DNA of 64,000 nt from Poriferisodalis sp965221945 (GCF_965221945.1 NZ_OZ244925.1:3162001-3226000); one strand, 5' to 3'. Positions 1 through 8,108 are shown, numbered from the stretch's first letter. Notes: generated from the letters alone by a model not told the origin. Translations and numbers: made by a program.

Positions 1-811
1 CGCGTACCGCCCAGATCGCCTGGTCCCGTCGATGCAGGTGATAGCAGCCCAAGCCGAACAGCAGCGCGGCGAAGATCGACAGCAAGGCCGGGCGGAGCCG
101 GACACTGCCGTGATCGCGCACCATCACGACCGAGTACACCGGCGCGTCGTCGTCAATCTCGGCTTGCGGCAGGATGACCTCGCCCTCTTCGTTGAGCTGG
201 TTCGGGTCGATGTCGGCGACCGGCGCGAATGGCTGGATCTGCACGACCGCGTAGTTGGGCCGTCCACGACTCGGGAAGAAGTACTGCGTGATCACGTTGT
301 CGGGAATGCTGAGCGGGCGATACCGCTCGCCCCCGGTCACGACTACCCGGTGGGTGAAGTAGTCGGTGGCGGCAGAGAAGAGGCACGAGTTCACGGCCAG
401 CAAGCGCCGAGGGTCGGCGTCGTTACAGACGACATGGCTGTCGGCCGCCGAGCGGGCGTCGGCTTCGTCGACCACGGTCCAGTCGGGGGGTATCTGATCG
501 AGCCCGTACGCCGACAACTGCTGCACCTCTTCTGTGGGCACGACGGCTGGATTGGTCGCCACCTGCAGGACATTCCAGCCCGGCTGGCTGCCGATCCACC
601 CAATGCCGAACACCCACCACACGATGGACATCAGCAGCATCCAGCCCCACAGGCCGGTCCAAGCGACGAGGAATCCGAGACGTACGCCGAGGTTGGTGGC
701 CAGCAGCAGGTACACCGAACCGCACAGCACGGACACGGCGAGGATGACGGCCAGGTAGCCGGTGAGAACCGGATCCCAGCGGACGATCCCGAGAAGGTTC
801 GAGGCGGTCAT
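1..811 (-). CDS. Membrane protein of the cytochrome bc operon, C-terminus cut by window edge
   Basis: The frame is open from ATG at 811 to the left edge (270 codons seen, no stop). The N-terminal third holds two strongly hydrophobic segments (about residues 15-38 and 45-67). A soluble, probably extracytoplasmic stretch follows, and another hydrophobic helix lies close to the edge (about residues 240-255). The start overlaps the stop of the upstream diheme cytochrome c as ATGA (808-811), so the two are translationally coupled. I do not recognise a named family. Position and coupling suggest an accessory membrane subunit of the quinol:cytochrome c reductase; that is inference from context only. 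Confidence 0.7.
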   Translation of the reverse strand, partial: MTASNLLGIVRWDPVLTGYLAVILAVSVLCGSVYLLLATNLGVRLGFLVAWTGLWGWMLLMSIVWWVFGIGWIGSQPGWNVLQVATNPAVVPTEEVQQLSAYGLDQIPPDWTVVDEADARSAADSHVVCNDADPRRLLAVNSCLFSAATDYFTHRVVVTGGERYRPLSIPDNVITQYFFPSRGRPNYAVVQIQPFAPVADIDPNQLNEEGEVILPQAEIDDDAPVYSVVMVRDHGSVRLRPALLSIFAALLFGLGCYHLHRRDQAIWAVR

Positions 812-1950
812 TCGTCATCTCCCGCTTCGTCCAGCAGCTCGAAGCCGACCGCAGCCTGGCTCTCCTGGTCGAGGCTGCGCTCATATTCTGCGATGGCCCG
901 GATCTCGTCTTCATCCAGAACCCGGCCGAAGCCCGGCATGCCGTAGTTGCCCAGCCGAGCGAACTCGCCAAAGGGCACATTGTCGGCCGCGCCGTCGGAA
1001 ATGAACGAGATGTGGTCCTCGATTTCGGGGAACAGCCGTTCCAGGCTCACGCTGTTGAGGGGCGGACCGTAGCGACCGGCGCCGTCGGGACCGGGCAATA
1101 CCTCGACCGTTCCGCCGTTGTTCGGAAGCTGCGCCGGACCACGCCCTGGCCAGCGAGGCGTGTGACAGCGCGCGCAGTGCAAATCGAACAGGACTGCACC
1201 TTCGGACCTGTCGGGGTTCGCGGCCAACTCGATGGCGAGGCGCGCCGCCGCGCGCTCCTGCGCCTCTTCGTCGCTGAGGCGCTCCCGCCACAGCCAGGCC
1301 ACCAAGTCGTCGATCTCCTGGTCGTTGAGGGGGCCACCGCCGTCGAGGCCCCACGCCGGCATCACGCCTCGGCCGTACACGAGGATCTGCCGCACCTCGC
1401 TGACCTCGTCGAGCGTCTCGGCATCAGTATCGAATCGAGTGAAGACGTCGTCGAGGGACGGGGCCTCCCACGTCGTGTTGATGACGTAGGACTCCTTGTC
1501 CGAGAACTGGTGGCCGATGTCGAGCACCACCGGTGCAAAGCGCGCACCTCCCAGGTCAGCGCCATGGCAGTCGGTGCACTCCTGCTCGGCTGCCAGTGCT
1601 TCACCGCGGTTCTCGGCGGCCTCGGAAAATGCCGTCTCCGCACCCGAACGGCGACCGCCTTCGAGCATCCAGTACACCGGGAGCACCAGCGCCATGATGA
1701 GCAGCATCAGCACACCGAAGGCCTGCACCTTCTCCAGCCGGCGGCCCTCGAGCTCCTCGTCGTCGGGCATGACGCCGCGGTTCGGCGCCAGCTCGATCTC
1801 GCTGCCCACCTCCGCCTTTGCCTGACGGATGTTGACGAAGACATAGATCGCCCAGCCGATCACCACGATGGCCATGAGTACGATCGCGATCGACCGCTCC
1901 GTACTGGCGGCCAGCAACTGAAGGGCTCCGGGCCCGCTTACGTCAAGCAC
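808..1950 (-). CDS. Membrane-anchored diheme cytochrome c of the bc complex
   Basis: 380 aa. Two CxxCH haem c sites are visible: CTDCH at 125-129 and CARCH at 259-263. Two hydrophobic helices precede the first (about 20-40 and 76-96), so the haem domains should face outside. Candidate axial Met residues lie in GVMPAWG (about 195-201) and in a GNYGMPGFG stretch near the C-terminus. Diheme c subunits (QcrC type) pass electrons from the Rieske protein to the oxidase in actinobacterial supercomplexes. The start overlaps the Rieske gene by 8 bp and the stop overlaps the next gene as ATGA. It carries two N-terminal helices, whereas QcrC is usually anchored by a C-terminal helix, so exact orthology is not certain. 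Confidence 0.88.
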   Translation of the reverse strand: MLDVSGPGALQLLAASTERSIAIVLMAIVVIGWAIYVFVNIRQAKAEVGSEIELAPNRGVMPDDEELEGRRLEKVQAFGVLMLLIMALVLPVYWMLEGGRRSGAETAFSEAAENRGEALAAEQECTDCHGADLGGARFAPVVLDIGHQFSDKESYVINTTWEAPSLDDVFTRFDTDAETLDEVSEVRQILVYGRGVMPAWGLDGGGPLNDQEIDDLVAWLWRERLSDEEAQERAAARLAIELAANPDRSEGAVLFDLHCARCHTPRWPGRGPAQLPNNGGTVEVLPGPDGAGRYGPPLNSVSLERLFPEIEDHISFISDGAADNVPFGEFARLGNYGMPGFGRVLDEDEIRAIAEYERSLDQESQAAVGFELLDEAGDDE

Positions 1951-2830
1951 AATGCGGGCCCTCGAGGCCTTGCCCCGTGGTGTCGGTGCCGATTGCAGGA
2001 CCTTGCGACACGCTCCCAGTGTCCACGTACACGTTGCCCTCCTCGATGGTCACCGGGAACCGATCCATGCCACGAGGCGCTGGGCCAGACTTCTTCTCGC
2101 CGACGCGGTTGTACTTCGAGCCGTGGCAGGGGCACTCGAACCACTGCGAGCTGCCGCACACCGGCACCTTGCAGCCGAGATGCGGACACTTCTGCCACAG
2201 TGCGACGTACCCCAGCCTTATGCCCTCGAGCACCACACCCCCATAGGTCGCCTCGGCATTGGACTGCGTTGCGGAGTCAGTCGGATACGGCTGGATGTAG
2301 CTCTGCGCCTCGGAGAAGTACGAGAAGTTGGCCGCCGGGGTCGACGAGGCGATGGCCTCGTCCACCGATGCAATCGTGCCGATCTTGACCTTCGAGCCGA
2401 AGCCGCGCGTCGGACGAGGCCACAGGAAGGCAATCATGGCGGCGTTGAAGGTGCCCAGACCGGTCGCCATCAGAATGACCGAGGACCGGTTCAGGAACTG
2501 CCGGCGCGTGACGCCCACCTCGTTGGGAGGCGGCGGTGCCCAGTCCTGCGGCAGCTCAGGCTCGTCGACCGCCACGGGTGCCGGGCGGCGCTCCAGTGCA
2601 ACTGAGCGTTCCAGCTCCCGGGCTTGTGAGCTGACTCCGAACGCGCCGGCGTCATCGCCCGCAGCGGCCTCACCCGCCGCGGCGGCCGCCAGTTCGTCAC
2701 GCCGACGTGTCTCGCGCGACAGGTGCCCCAGGCCGGTGGCATCCCGGCGACTCAGGGAGACGAACGCGACCACCGCACCCAGCACGACGATGACCGGGAT
2801 GGCAATCGCGAGAATCGTTCCGGTGGACAT
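1943..2830 (-). CDS. qcrA: Rieske [2Fe-2S] subunit of quinol:cytochrome c reductase
   Basis: 295 aa. Rieske box 1 is CPHLGC (215-220) and box 2 is CPCHG (233-237). The expected cluster ligands are Cys215, His217, Cys233 and His236; Cys220 and Cys235 would form the disulfide. A first hydrophobic helix spans about 5-26. A second, about 117-136, follows a twin-arginine motif (RRQFLN, 109-114), consistent with Tat export of the folded cluster domain. The protein takes electrons from quinol and gives them to cytochrome c. It lies 12 bp downstream of the cytochrome b C-terminal-half gene. The 80-residue charged, Ala-rich stretch between the helices is longer than in b6f Rieske proteins. Confidence 0.95.
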   Translation of the reverse strand: MSTGTILAIAIPVIVVLGAVVAFVSLSRRDATGLGHLSRETRRRDELAAAAAGEAAAGDDAGAFGVSSQARELERSVALERRPAPVAVDEPELPQDWAPPPPNEVGVTRRQFLNRSSVILMATGLGTFNAAMIAFLWPRPTRGFGSKVKIGTIASVDEAIASSTPAANFSYFSEAQSYIQPYPTDSATQSNAEATYGGVVLEGIRLGYVALWQKCPHLGCKVPVCGSSQWFECPCHGSKYNRVGEKKSGPAPRGMDRFPVTIEEGNVYVDTGSVSQGPAIGTDTTGQGLEGPHCA

Positions 2831-2842
2831 GCCGACGTGCTC

Positions 2843-3607
2843 CTACAGGTGGAAGATGCCGTGCAGACCGGTGTCCCACGGGTAGGTGAAGTTGAAGCCC
2901 TGCCCCCTGAAGAACGAGCCGATGATCACCAGCACCGCCCAGAACATGAGATGGATCGTCTGGATAGACATGGCGAACTTGCGGTCCTCCGGCCGCATGG
3001 ACGGGTTCTTGTCGATGTAAGGAGCGAAGGCCAGCAGCACGAGAGCGACGCCGGGAATCGTCACACCGGCGATCATCGGATCGAACATCGTGAGCAGTTC
3101 CTGCAGGCCCAGGAAGTACCAGGGGGCCTTAGAGGGATTGGGCGTCTCGTTGTGGTTGGCGAGCTCCAGCAGCGGCGCGTTGATGAACAGCGAGAAGACC
3201 AGCGTGAAGGCCGTGATGAACAGCGCGGCGGTGAATTCTGCTGCCAGCAAGTGCGGCCAGACATGGACCTTGTCGCCCGGGCTGGCCTTGACATCCTGGA
3301 TCGAGCCCGACTTGACCACCGTCAGCAGGCGGTGGGTGTTTCCCGCCGGCCCCGCCATGAGCGGCGGCAGCGTGGTGGCCACGCCCCCGCCGGCAGCTGC
3401 TGGGCCGTCCGCGGCCATGCCCGCAACAGCGGGCGCGCCGCCGGGCTGCTGGCTGGCTTCCAGCAGTGAGCGCGGGATCGTGACACCGTCGTCGTCATCG
3501 GGCTGCGCGGCAGCCGAGGACGCGGCGTCGCCAGGCGTGGGCGCGCCGGTGGCGCGTGCCTTGGCTTCGGCGCTGCGCCTCAGGAGGTGTTCTGGAATCT
3601 CGGTCAT
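2843..3607 (-). CDS. Cytochrome b C-terminal half (subunit IV / PetD-like)
   Basis: 254 aa. A soluble N-terminal region of about 120 residues precedes three membrane helices typical of the cytochrome b C-terminal domain. The Qo-site PEWY signature appears as APWY in SKAPWYFLGLQELL. This half builds most of the quinol oxidation site and carries no haem ligands. The N-terminus TEIPEHLLRRS closely resembles that of the cytochrome c encoded from 5696 (see findings). It lies 28 bp after the b6-like gene and 12 bp before the Rieske gene. A split cytochrome b is unlike the single long QcrB of mycobacteria and streptomycetes. Confidence 0.92.
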   Translation of the reverse strand: MTEIPEHLLRRSAEAKARATGAPTPGDAASSAAAQPDDDDGVTIPRSLLEASQQPGGAPAVAGMAADGPAAAGGGVATTLPPLMAGPAGNTHRLLTVVKSGSIQDVKASPGDKVHVWPHLLAAEFTAALFITAFTLVFSLFINAPLLELANHNETPNPSKAPWYFLGLQELLTMFDPMIAGVTIPGVALVLLAFAPYIDKNPSMRPEDRKFAMSIQTIHLMFWAVLVIIGSFFRGQGFNFTYPWDTGLHGIFHL

Positions 3608-3635
3608 GCTGTTCGTTGCGGGACGTTCAGGGTTC

Positions 3636-4436
3636 CTACAGGGGTCCCGATATACCTCCGTCCTTTCTCACTCTCCAGAAATGGATCGCCATGAAGATGA
3701 CGATCACAAAAGGAAGCATCAAGACGTGCAGCACGTACCACCGCAGCAGCGTCTCCGCTCCGATCTGCTGGCCCCCCAGCAGCACAAAGCGCACTTGGTC
3801 ACCAAAGACGGGCGTGAACCCCATCATGTTCGTGCCCACCGTCACCGCCCACAGTGAGAGCTGGTCCCACGGGAGCAAGTAGCCCGTGAAACTGAGCAGC
3901 AATGTCAGCTGCAGCAGCATCACGCCGACGACCCAGTTGAACTCCCGGGGTGCCTTGTAGGCACCGTGGTAGAAGACCCGGGCCATGTGCAAGAAGACCG
4001 TGAGCACCATGAGGTGCGCGGCCCATCGGTGCATGTTTCGTACGAGCAGGCCGAACGCAACCTGCGTGTGGAGGCTTTCGATGTCCGCCCAAGCCGCCGT
4101 GTCGGTGGGTCGGTAGAAGAACATCAGGAAGATGCCCGTGATCGTCAGCAGGATGAACAGGAAGAAGCTGAGACCGCCCAGACACAGCGTGTAGCTGACC
4201 TTCACCGCGTGCCGCTTCACCTTCACCGGGTGAAGGTGGTACAGGACGCTGTTCATGACTACGTACGAGCGGTTCCGGGGGCTGTCGGTGTAGCCCTTGC
4301 GGAAGATCGAACCGGGGCGGAAGACCGACGTCCAGAACTGGCTGTCCTGCATCCAATCGGCCGCCTGCGATTGCGCGTTCTGCAGACGCTGCGGCAGGTT
4401 CGGCTTGGATTTGGGGGACTCGAGAGTGTTCGCCAT
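3636..4436 (-). CDS. Cytochrome b6-like N-terminal half of cytochrome b
   Basis: 266 aa with four core membrane helices. Helix B carries the haem His pair 13 residues apart (in MHRWAAHLMVLTVFLH). Helix D carries the second pair 14 residues apart (HVLMLPFVIVIFMAIH), the spacing of b6-type rather than bc1-type proteins. Cys85 in LCLGG matches the cysteine that binds haem c(n) covalently in cytochrome b6. An N-terminal extension of about 50 residues precedes the region alignable with b6. The product binds haems bL and bH and forms the quinone reduction site. Its neighbours encode a ferredoxin upstream and the subunit-IV half downstream. Confidence 0.93.
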   Translation of the reverse strand: MANTLESPKSKPNLPQRLQNAQSQAADWMQDSQFWTSVFRPGSIFRKGYTDSPRNRSYVVMNSVLYHLHPVKVKRHAVKVSYTLCLGGLSFFLFILLTITGIFLMFFYRPTDTAAWADIESLHTQVAFGLLVRNMHRWAAHLMVLTVFLHMARVFYHGAYKAPREFNWVVGVMLLQLTLLLSFTGYLLPWDQLSLWAVTVGTNMMGFTPVFGDQVRFVLLGGQQIGAETLLRWYVLHVLMLPFVIVIFMAIHFWRVRKDGGISGPL

Positions 4437-4500
4437 ATGTGTTCGGTCTACCTAGACCGGGTCCTTCGCTGTCGCAGCAGTTCAAGCATCGGGGCTCGCG

Positions 4501-4917
4501 CTACAGACGCATTCCGTAGGCGTAGCCGTGGGTGTGGGTCCGGCCGTGGACATCGCCCGACGGCGGAGGGGTGTTGCTGACCCTGCCGAGCGTGATCACG
4601 CCGGTCGGGCAGCGGTCGACACACAGCGCACAGCGGGTGCACACGTCGTCGTCGATGATGAAGATGGCGTTGTCGGTGGGATCCAGCCCCGGCAGGTCCA
4701 CGCCGACGGCCTCGTCGACCGCCTCGGTGGACACGTACCAGATGCACTTCCATGGGCAGATATCTACGCAGCCCTCGCACTGGATGCACTCGGACTGGTC
4801 GATATTGATGAACTGCTTCGGCTTGACCGCGGCGTCGAGGTACGCGGCATCGACTTGATGCAGGACGTAGTCGTCCCGGAACTTGGGCATCGGTGGGTTT
4901 GCGTCGTTCGCAGCCAT
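4501..4917 (-). CDS. Dicluster 2[4Fe-4S] ferredoxin in the bc operon
   Basis: 138 aa. Two full CxxCxxCxxxCP motifs are present, CIQCEGCVDICP and CTRCALCVDRCP, predicting two [4Fe-4S] clusters joined by a linker of about 35 residues. The tail is His-rich (HGRTHTHGYAYG). It sits between a small membrane protein (12 bp upstream) and the b6-like cytochrome b (64 bp downstream) and appears to belong to the same operon. A ferredoxin is not a standard subunit of bc1 or b6f complexes, so it may be a peripheral electron-transfer partner or an extra subunit. The fold is certain; the role is inferred. Confidence 0.9.
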   Translation of the reverse strand: MAANDANPPMPKFRDDYVLHQVDAAYLDAAVKPKQFINIDQSECIQCEGCVDICPWKCIWYVSTEAVDEAVGVDLPGLDPTDNAIFIIDDDVCTRCALCVDRCPTGVITLGRVSNTPPPSGDVHGRTHTHGYAYGMRL

Positions 4918-4929
4918 GGGTTCGCGCTT

Positions 4930-5364
4930 TCAGTTGCCCTTGATGAGGGGACGGCCGTAGTCCGAGGTCGCCTCGGCGGTGGGCTGGGCCTTGTCGCGCC
5001 GCTGCCACCACTTCGACAGCAGCGGAATGGCGACGAGGGCCGCAAGGTGCTCGATCACGACCATTGTGTCGCTGACCTTCTTGAGGTCGATGCGCATCGG
5101 CGGGAACGTGATCGGAGACGTCATGAACTGCCCCTCAGTGACCAGGAAACGCTCGACCGACCAGCCCCATTCGTTGTCGGTGAGGCGGACCCAGCGGTCG
5201 GGCACGATCCCGAAGACCAGCAGCATCATCATGAACACGTAGGCCGCCCCCAACATGGCCTCGCCCCAAGTGGTGGGACGGTCAGTGGGACGGCGCTTGC
5301 CGTACCACATGAAGCCCGCAACCATCAGCGCGGTGACGAGGATCGAGGTGATGAGTGCAACCAC
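4930..5364 (-). CDS. Small membrane protein at the head of the bc operon
   Basis: 144 aa. Hydrophobic helices lie at about residues 3-20, 37-54 and 100-116, with a short soluble loop containing WGWSVERFLVTEG between the second and third. No haem or metal motif is seen and no named family is recognised. It is the first gene of the minus-strand reductase operon, starting beside a 331-bp divergent intergenic region. Co-transcription suggests an accessory subunit or assembly factor. Confidence 0.7.
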   Translation of the reverse strand: MVALITSILVTALMVAGFMWYGKRRPTDRPTTWGEAMLGAAYVFMMMLLVFGIVPDRWVRLTDNEWGWSVERFLVTEGQFMTSPITFPPMRIDLKKVSDTMVVIEHLAALVAIPLLSKWWQRRDKAQPTAEATSDYGRPLIKGN

Positions 5365-5695
5365 TCTTTCGTTCCTCCCGCGTTCGGTCGTCGGCGTGTC
5401 AGGACTGCCGCAAGCTGACGCTTTCGATGCTGTACCGAGTGCGTCAGCCGCAACGAGACCGGAGCAAAGATTACCGGCACCCCGGCTATGGCGCGTGATG
5501 TTCTAGCACGACAGCCTGCGGTCGCCACCGTGTCACCGCAATCCGTCATCGCAATCCGAGTTGACTTCTACTGCGCCATTGGAGTGACTGCGTGGCAGAC
5601 TTGCGCCTCGGTGCGCTCGGGCGCGTATCGTGCCCTGCGAACTTGGCCCCGCCGGCAATGCCAGAACCCCTGGGGGAAACCCCGCGGAGGATCCC
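5365..5695. promoter_or_regulatory. Divergent intergenic region of the two respiratory operons, with an 8-bp inverted repeat
   Basis: 331 bp with no convincing coding frame separate the minus-strand reductase operon from the plus-strand cytochrome c. Both promoters must lie here. A perfect 8-bp inverted repeat GCTGACGC / GCGTCAGC (5414-5421 and 5441-5448, 19-nt spacer) lies about 50 bp upstream of the membrane protein start and is a possible regulator site. I could not identify a trustworthy -35/-10 pair by eye. A GGAGGA ribosome-binding site (5686-5691) precedes the GTG at 5696. Confidence 0.5.
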
Positions 5696-6469
5696 GTGAC
5701 CGATGTTCCCGAGTACCTGCTGGAGCGCTCGCGACAACGTCGCATTGCCTTAGGGGTGCTCGAGGACGACGGCAGCGAGGACGGTGGCGCCGCTGCTGCG
5801 GCGGCGCCGGCGGCCGGTGGAGTTCCGGCGGCAACGCCAGGCCAGGCTGAGATGATCGCTGCGGCGCGCGAAGCGGCGAAGCTCGAAGTTGAACCCGCAC
5901 CGCCGCCTGATGCTGCATGGGTGGTCGCGGCCCAGACCCGTCACCGGATTCCGATCTGGGTGCTGCCCGTGCTGTTCTGCCTGCCGCTGTGGGCGTTCGT
6001 ATACGTGAAGCTGACCGAGCCGCCGCCCGAGCCGATCACGGCGATTACCGAAGGCGCAACCACATACTCAGTGCGCTGCGCGAGCTGTCATCGCGGCGAT
6101 GGCTCCGGTTCCGAAGGCGGTGCCGTGGGCCGACCGCTGTGGAACGGCGAGGTGCTGCTGACGTTCCCGAGCCTGGACGATTCGTTCATCGAGTGGATCT
6201 CGGTCGGCTCTGAGGGGACCGGCTTGGGGCAGGCCTATGGCGACTCGAACCGCCCCGGCGGCGCACACATAGCCGGCGGTAGCGACAACGCGGCCAACAT
6301 GCCAGCATTTGGCGATGTGCTCAGCGAGCACCAGCTGTACTCGGTCGCGCGCTATGTCCGCGAGGTCATCGGCGGTGAAGAAATCAGCGATGAAGTCGCG
6401 GCTGAGCGTGACGCCGAGTGGGAACACCGCGGCGGAGGCTCTGATTCCGGTGAGGGCGGCGGCCACTGA
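5696..6469 (+). CDS. Membrane-anchored monoheme cytochrome c
   Basis: 257 aa from GTG 5696. This start is chosen because GGAGGA lies 4 nt upstream and because the resulting N-terminus (TDVPEYLLERS) mirrors that of the cytochrome b C-terminal half. A soluble Ala/Gly-rich segment leads to one membrane helix (about 85-105). A cytochrome c domain with CASCH (128-132) follows, with a likely axial Met in NMPAFG. It probably carries electrons between the reductase and the caa3 oxidase. It stands divergently from the reductase operon and upstream of a geranylgeranyl reductase. Confidence 0.85.
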   Translation: MTDVPEYLLERSRQRRIALGVLEDDGSEDGGAAAAAAPAAGGVPAATPGQAEMIAAAREAAKLEVEPAPPPDAAWVVAAQTRHRIPIWVLPVLFCLPLWAFVYVKLTEPPPEPITAITEGATTYSVRCASCHRGDGSGSEGGAVGRPLWNGEVLLTFPSLDDSFIEWISVGSEGTGLGQAYGDSNRPGGAHIAGGSDNAANMPAFGDVLSEHQLYSVARYVREVIGGEEISDEVAAERDAEWEHRGGGSDSGEGGGH

Positions 6470-6529
6470 GGCCCAGTTCCCAATGCTGCGGCGCACCTGC
6501 CGGGCCCCGTTCCGCCGGACGTTGTGGCC

Positions 6530-6571
6530 GTGACCCAGACACCGTGACCCAGACACCTTGACCCAGACACT
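6530..6571 (+). repeat. Three tandem 14-bp repeats, each beginning with a start codon in a different frame
   Basis: Units at 6530-6543, 6544-6557 and 6558-6571 follow GTGACCCAGACACC; the third is TTGACCCAGACACT. Because 14 is not a multiple of 3, the three GTG/GTG/TTG triplets lie in three different frames. Only the TTG at 6558 is in frame with the flavoprotein gene. The frame of that gene is closed by TGA at 6531-6533 inside the first unit. Confidence 0.9.
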
Positions 6572-7829
6572 GGCGTGCGACGTGCTCGTCGTCGGCGGCG
6601 GACCTGCTGGCTGTGCTGCCGCCTACTGGTCGGCACGCGCGGGGCGCGACGTCGTGCTCATCGAGCGCGCGAGCCATCCACGCGAGCGCGTGTGTGGCGA
6701 TGCGCTCACTCCAGTCGCGGTGGGCGAGCTCATCGACATGGGCTGCGATCCCGGCGCCGCGCGCTGGCACCGGCACCGTGGGCTGCGCATCACCGCCCAC
6801 GGTCAGAGCCTCGAGGTGCCGTGGCCCGAAGGCGAGCAGTGGCCTGGCTATGGCGTCGTCGTGCGCCGACCGAGGCTGGACGCGCTGATGTCGACCCGAG
6901 CGCAAGCTGCGGGGGCACGCGTGCTGACGGGCACCGAGGTCACAGCGCCGCTCATCACCGATGGTCACCTGCGGGGATGCACTGCCATCGCCACCGGTGC
7001 GGGCAGTGGGCCCGAAGGGCCGGTGGTCGCGCATGCCCGCTATGTGGTGATCGCTGACGGGCCGCGCTCGAACTTCGGCCGGGCGCTCGGCACCGTGCGA
7101 ACCCGGACGTACGCGCAGGGTTGGGCGATGCGCGCGTACTACCCCACGCCCCGTCATGCCGAGCCGTGGATCGAGTCGGTCTTCGCACTCACCGATCATG
7201 CAGGCGGTCAATTGCCGGGCTATGGCTGGGTGTTCCCGGTCGGCGATGGCACCGCGAATGTGGGCGTGGGCCTGCTCAGCCATCACTACGGCAACGAGGC
7301 CATCTCGCTCGAACGCCTCTTCGAGCAGTGGACCACCCAAATTCCTGATCGTTGGGAGATTGACCCCGCAGGACCGCATTGCGCGCCGGCGGGTGGCAGG
7401 CTGCCAATGGGAGGATCGGTGCGGCCGCGCTCGGGGCCGAATTGGGTGGTGGCCGGCGATGCGGCCGGCAGCGTCAACCCTTGGAGCGGCGATGGCATCG
7501 GCCCGGCGCTGACAACGGGTCGGCTGGCTGCTGAGGTGATCGGCCGAGCACTCGACGCCGACGACGGCCTCGAGCTGCGGCACTACGAGGCCGCACTGGC
7601 TGCCCGCTGGCAGCGGTACCACCACCTCGGCCGGCTGGCGACGCGCGCGCTCGGCCAGCCCGGACTGATGCGGCAGTTGACGCAGCTAGCGATTCGCTCC
7701 CCCCGGATGGGGAACCTGGCCATGCGCGTCTCGACCGACCTGCTGGCGAGCCCCAATGGACCCCGTGCGGACAGGCAGATCTACCGGCTTGCCTCCTCGG
7801 TGGCGCGGCTCTGGCGAGACCGCACCTGA
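6558..7829 (+). CDS. Geranylgeranyl-reductase-family FAD oxidoreductase
   Basis: 423 aa. The N-terminus is a Rossmann FAD motif (DVLVVGGGPAGCAAAYWSA, from residue 8). A GGR-family CGDALTP motif lies near residue 47, and a second FAD motif, VVAGDAAGSVNPWSGDGIGPAL, lies about 300-320. These enzymes reduce double bonds of isoprenoid chains such as the menaquinone tail, which fits the neighbouring quinol reductase genes. The TTG start is the only in-frame option upstream of the FAD motif and lies in the third copy of a 14-bp repeat. Substrate is inferred. Confidence 0.85.
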   Translation: MTQTLACDVLVVGGGPAGCAAAYWSARAGRDVVLIERASHPRERVCGDALTPVAVGELIDMGCDPGAARWHRHRGLRITAHGQSLEVPWPEGEQWPGYGVVVRRPRLDALMSTRAQAAGARVLTGTEVTAPLITDGHLRGCTAIATGAGSGPEGPVVAHARYVVIADGPRSNFGRALGTVRTRTYAQGWAMRAYYPTPRHAEPWIESVFALTDHAGGQLPGYGWVFPVGDGTANVGVGLLSHHYGNEAISLERLFEQWTTQIPDRWEIDPAGPHCAPAGGRLPMGGSVRPRSGPNWVVAGDAAGSVNPWSGDGIGPALTTGRLAAEVIGRALDADDGLELRHYEAALAARWQRYHHLGRLATRALGQPGLMRQLTQLAIRSPRMGNLAMRVSTDLLASPNGPRADRQIYRLASSVARLWRDRT

Positions 7830-7863
7830 GCCCCGCGGCCGACGCCGATTCCGCGCCGGGTTT

Positions 7864-7880
7864 AGCGCTCCACGAGCGCT
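7864..7880. promoter_or_regulatory. Perfect inverted repeat upstream of hicB, candidate HicB operator
   Basis: AGCGCTC (7864-7870) and GAGCGCT (7874-7880) are a perfect 7-bp inverted repeat with a CAC spacer, 36 bp upstream of the preferred hicB start. HicB antitoxins commonly repress their own operon, so this is a reasonable operator. No experimental or comparative support is available here. Confidence 0.4.
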
Positions 7881-7916
7881 ATGTTCAACGCAAACGGCCA
7901 GCTGGGAGATGTGGGC

Positions 7917-8108
7917 GTGCGGACCACGAAGATCGTCTACTGGCAAGAGGACGAGTGGTGGCTCGGCTACCTCGAGGAATTCCCTGACTATTGGACGCAA
8001 GGCAAGACGTTGGACGACCTCGAGGAGCATCTGCGCTATCTCCACGCGGATCTGACGAGCGGTGAATTGTCCGGAATGCGCCGCGTCGCCGATCTCACGC
8101 TGGCGTGA
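7917..8108 (+). CDS. hicB: HicB-family antitoxin
   Basis: 63 aa from GTG 7917, chosen because GGGAG (7904-7908) lies 8 nt upstream; an ATG at 7881 would add 12 residues but directly abuts the inverted repeat. The protein shows the small HicB partial-RNase-H-like pattern: KIVYWQEDEWWLGYLEEFPDYWTQG, then a TLDDLEEHLRYLHADL helix. HicB binds and neutralises the HicA mRNA interferase. The stop overlaps the hicA start as GTGA (8105-8108). The antitoxin appears intact although its toxin partner is frameshifted. Confidence 0.8.
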   Translation: MRTTKIVYWQEDEWWLGYLEEFPDYWTQGKTLDDLEEHLRYLHADLTSGELSGMRRVADLTLA

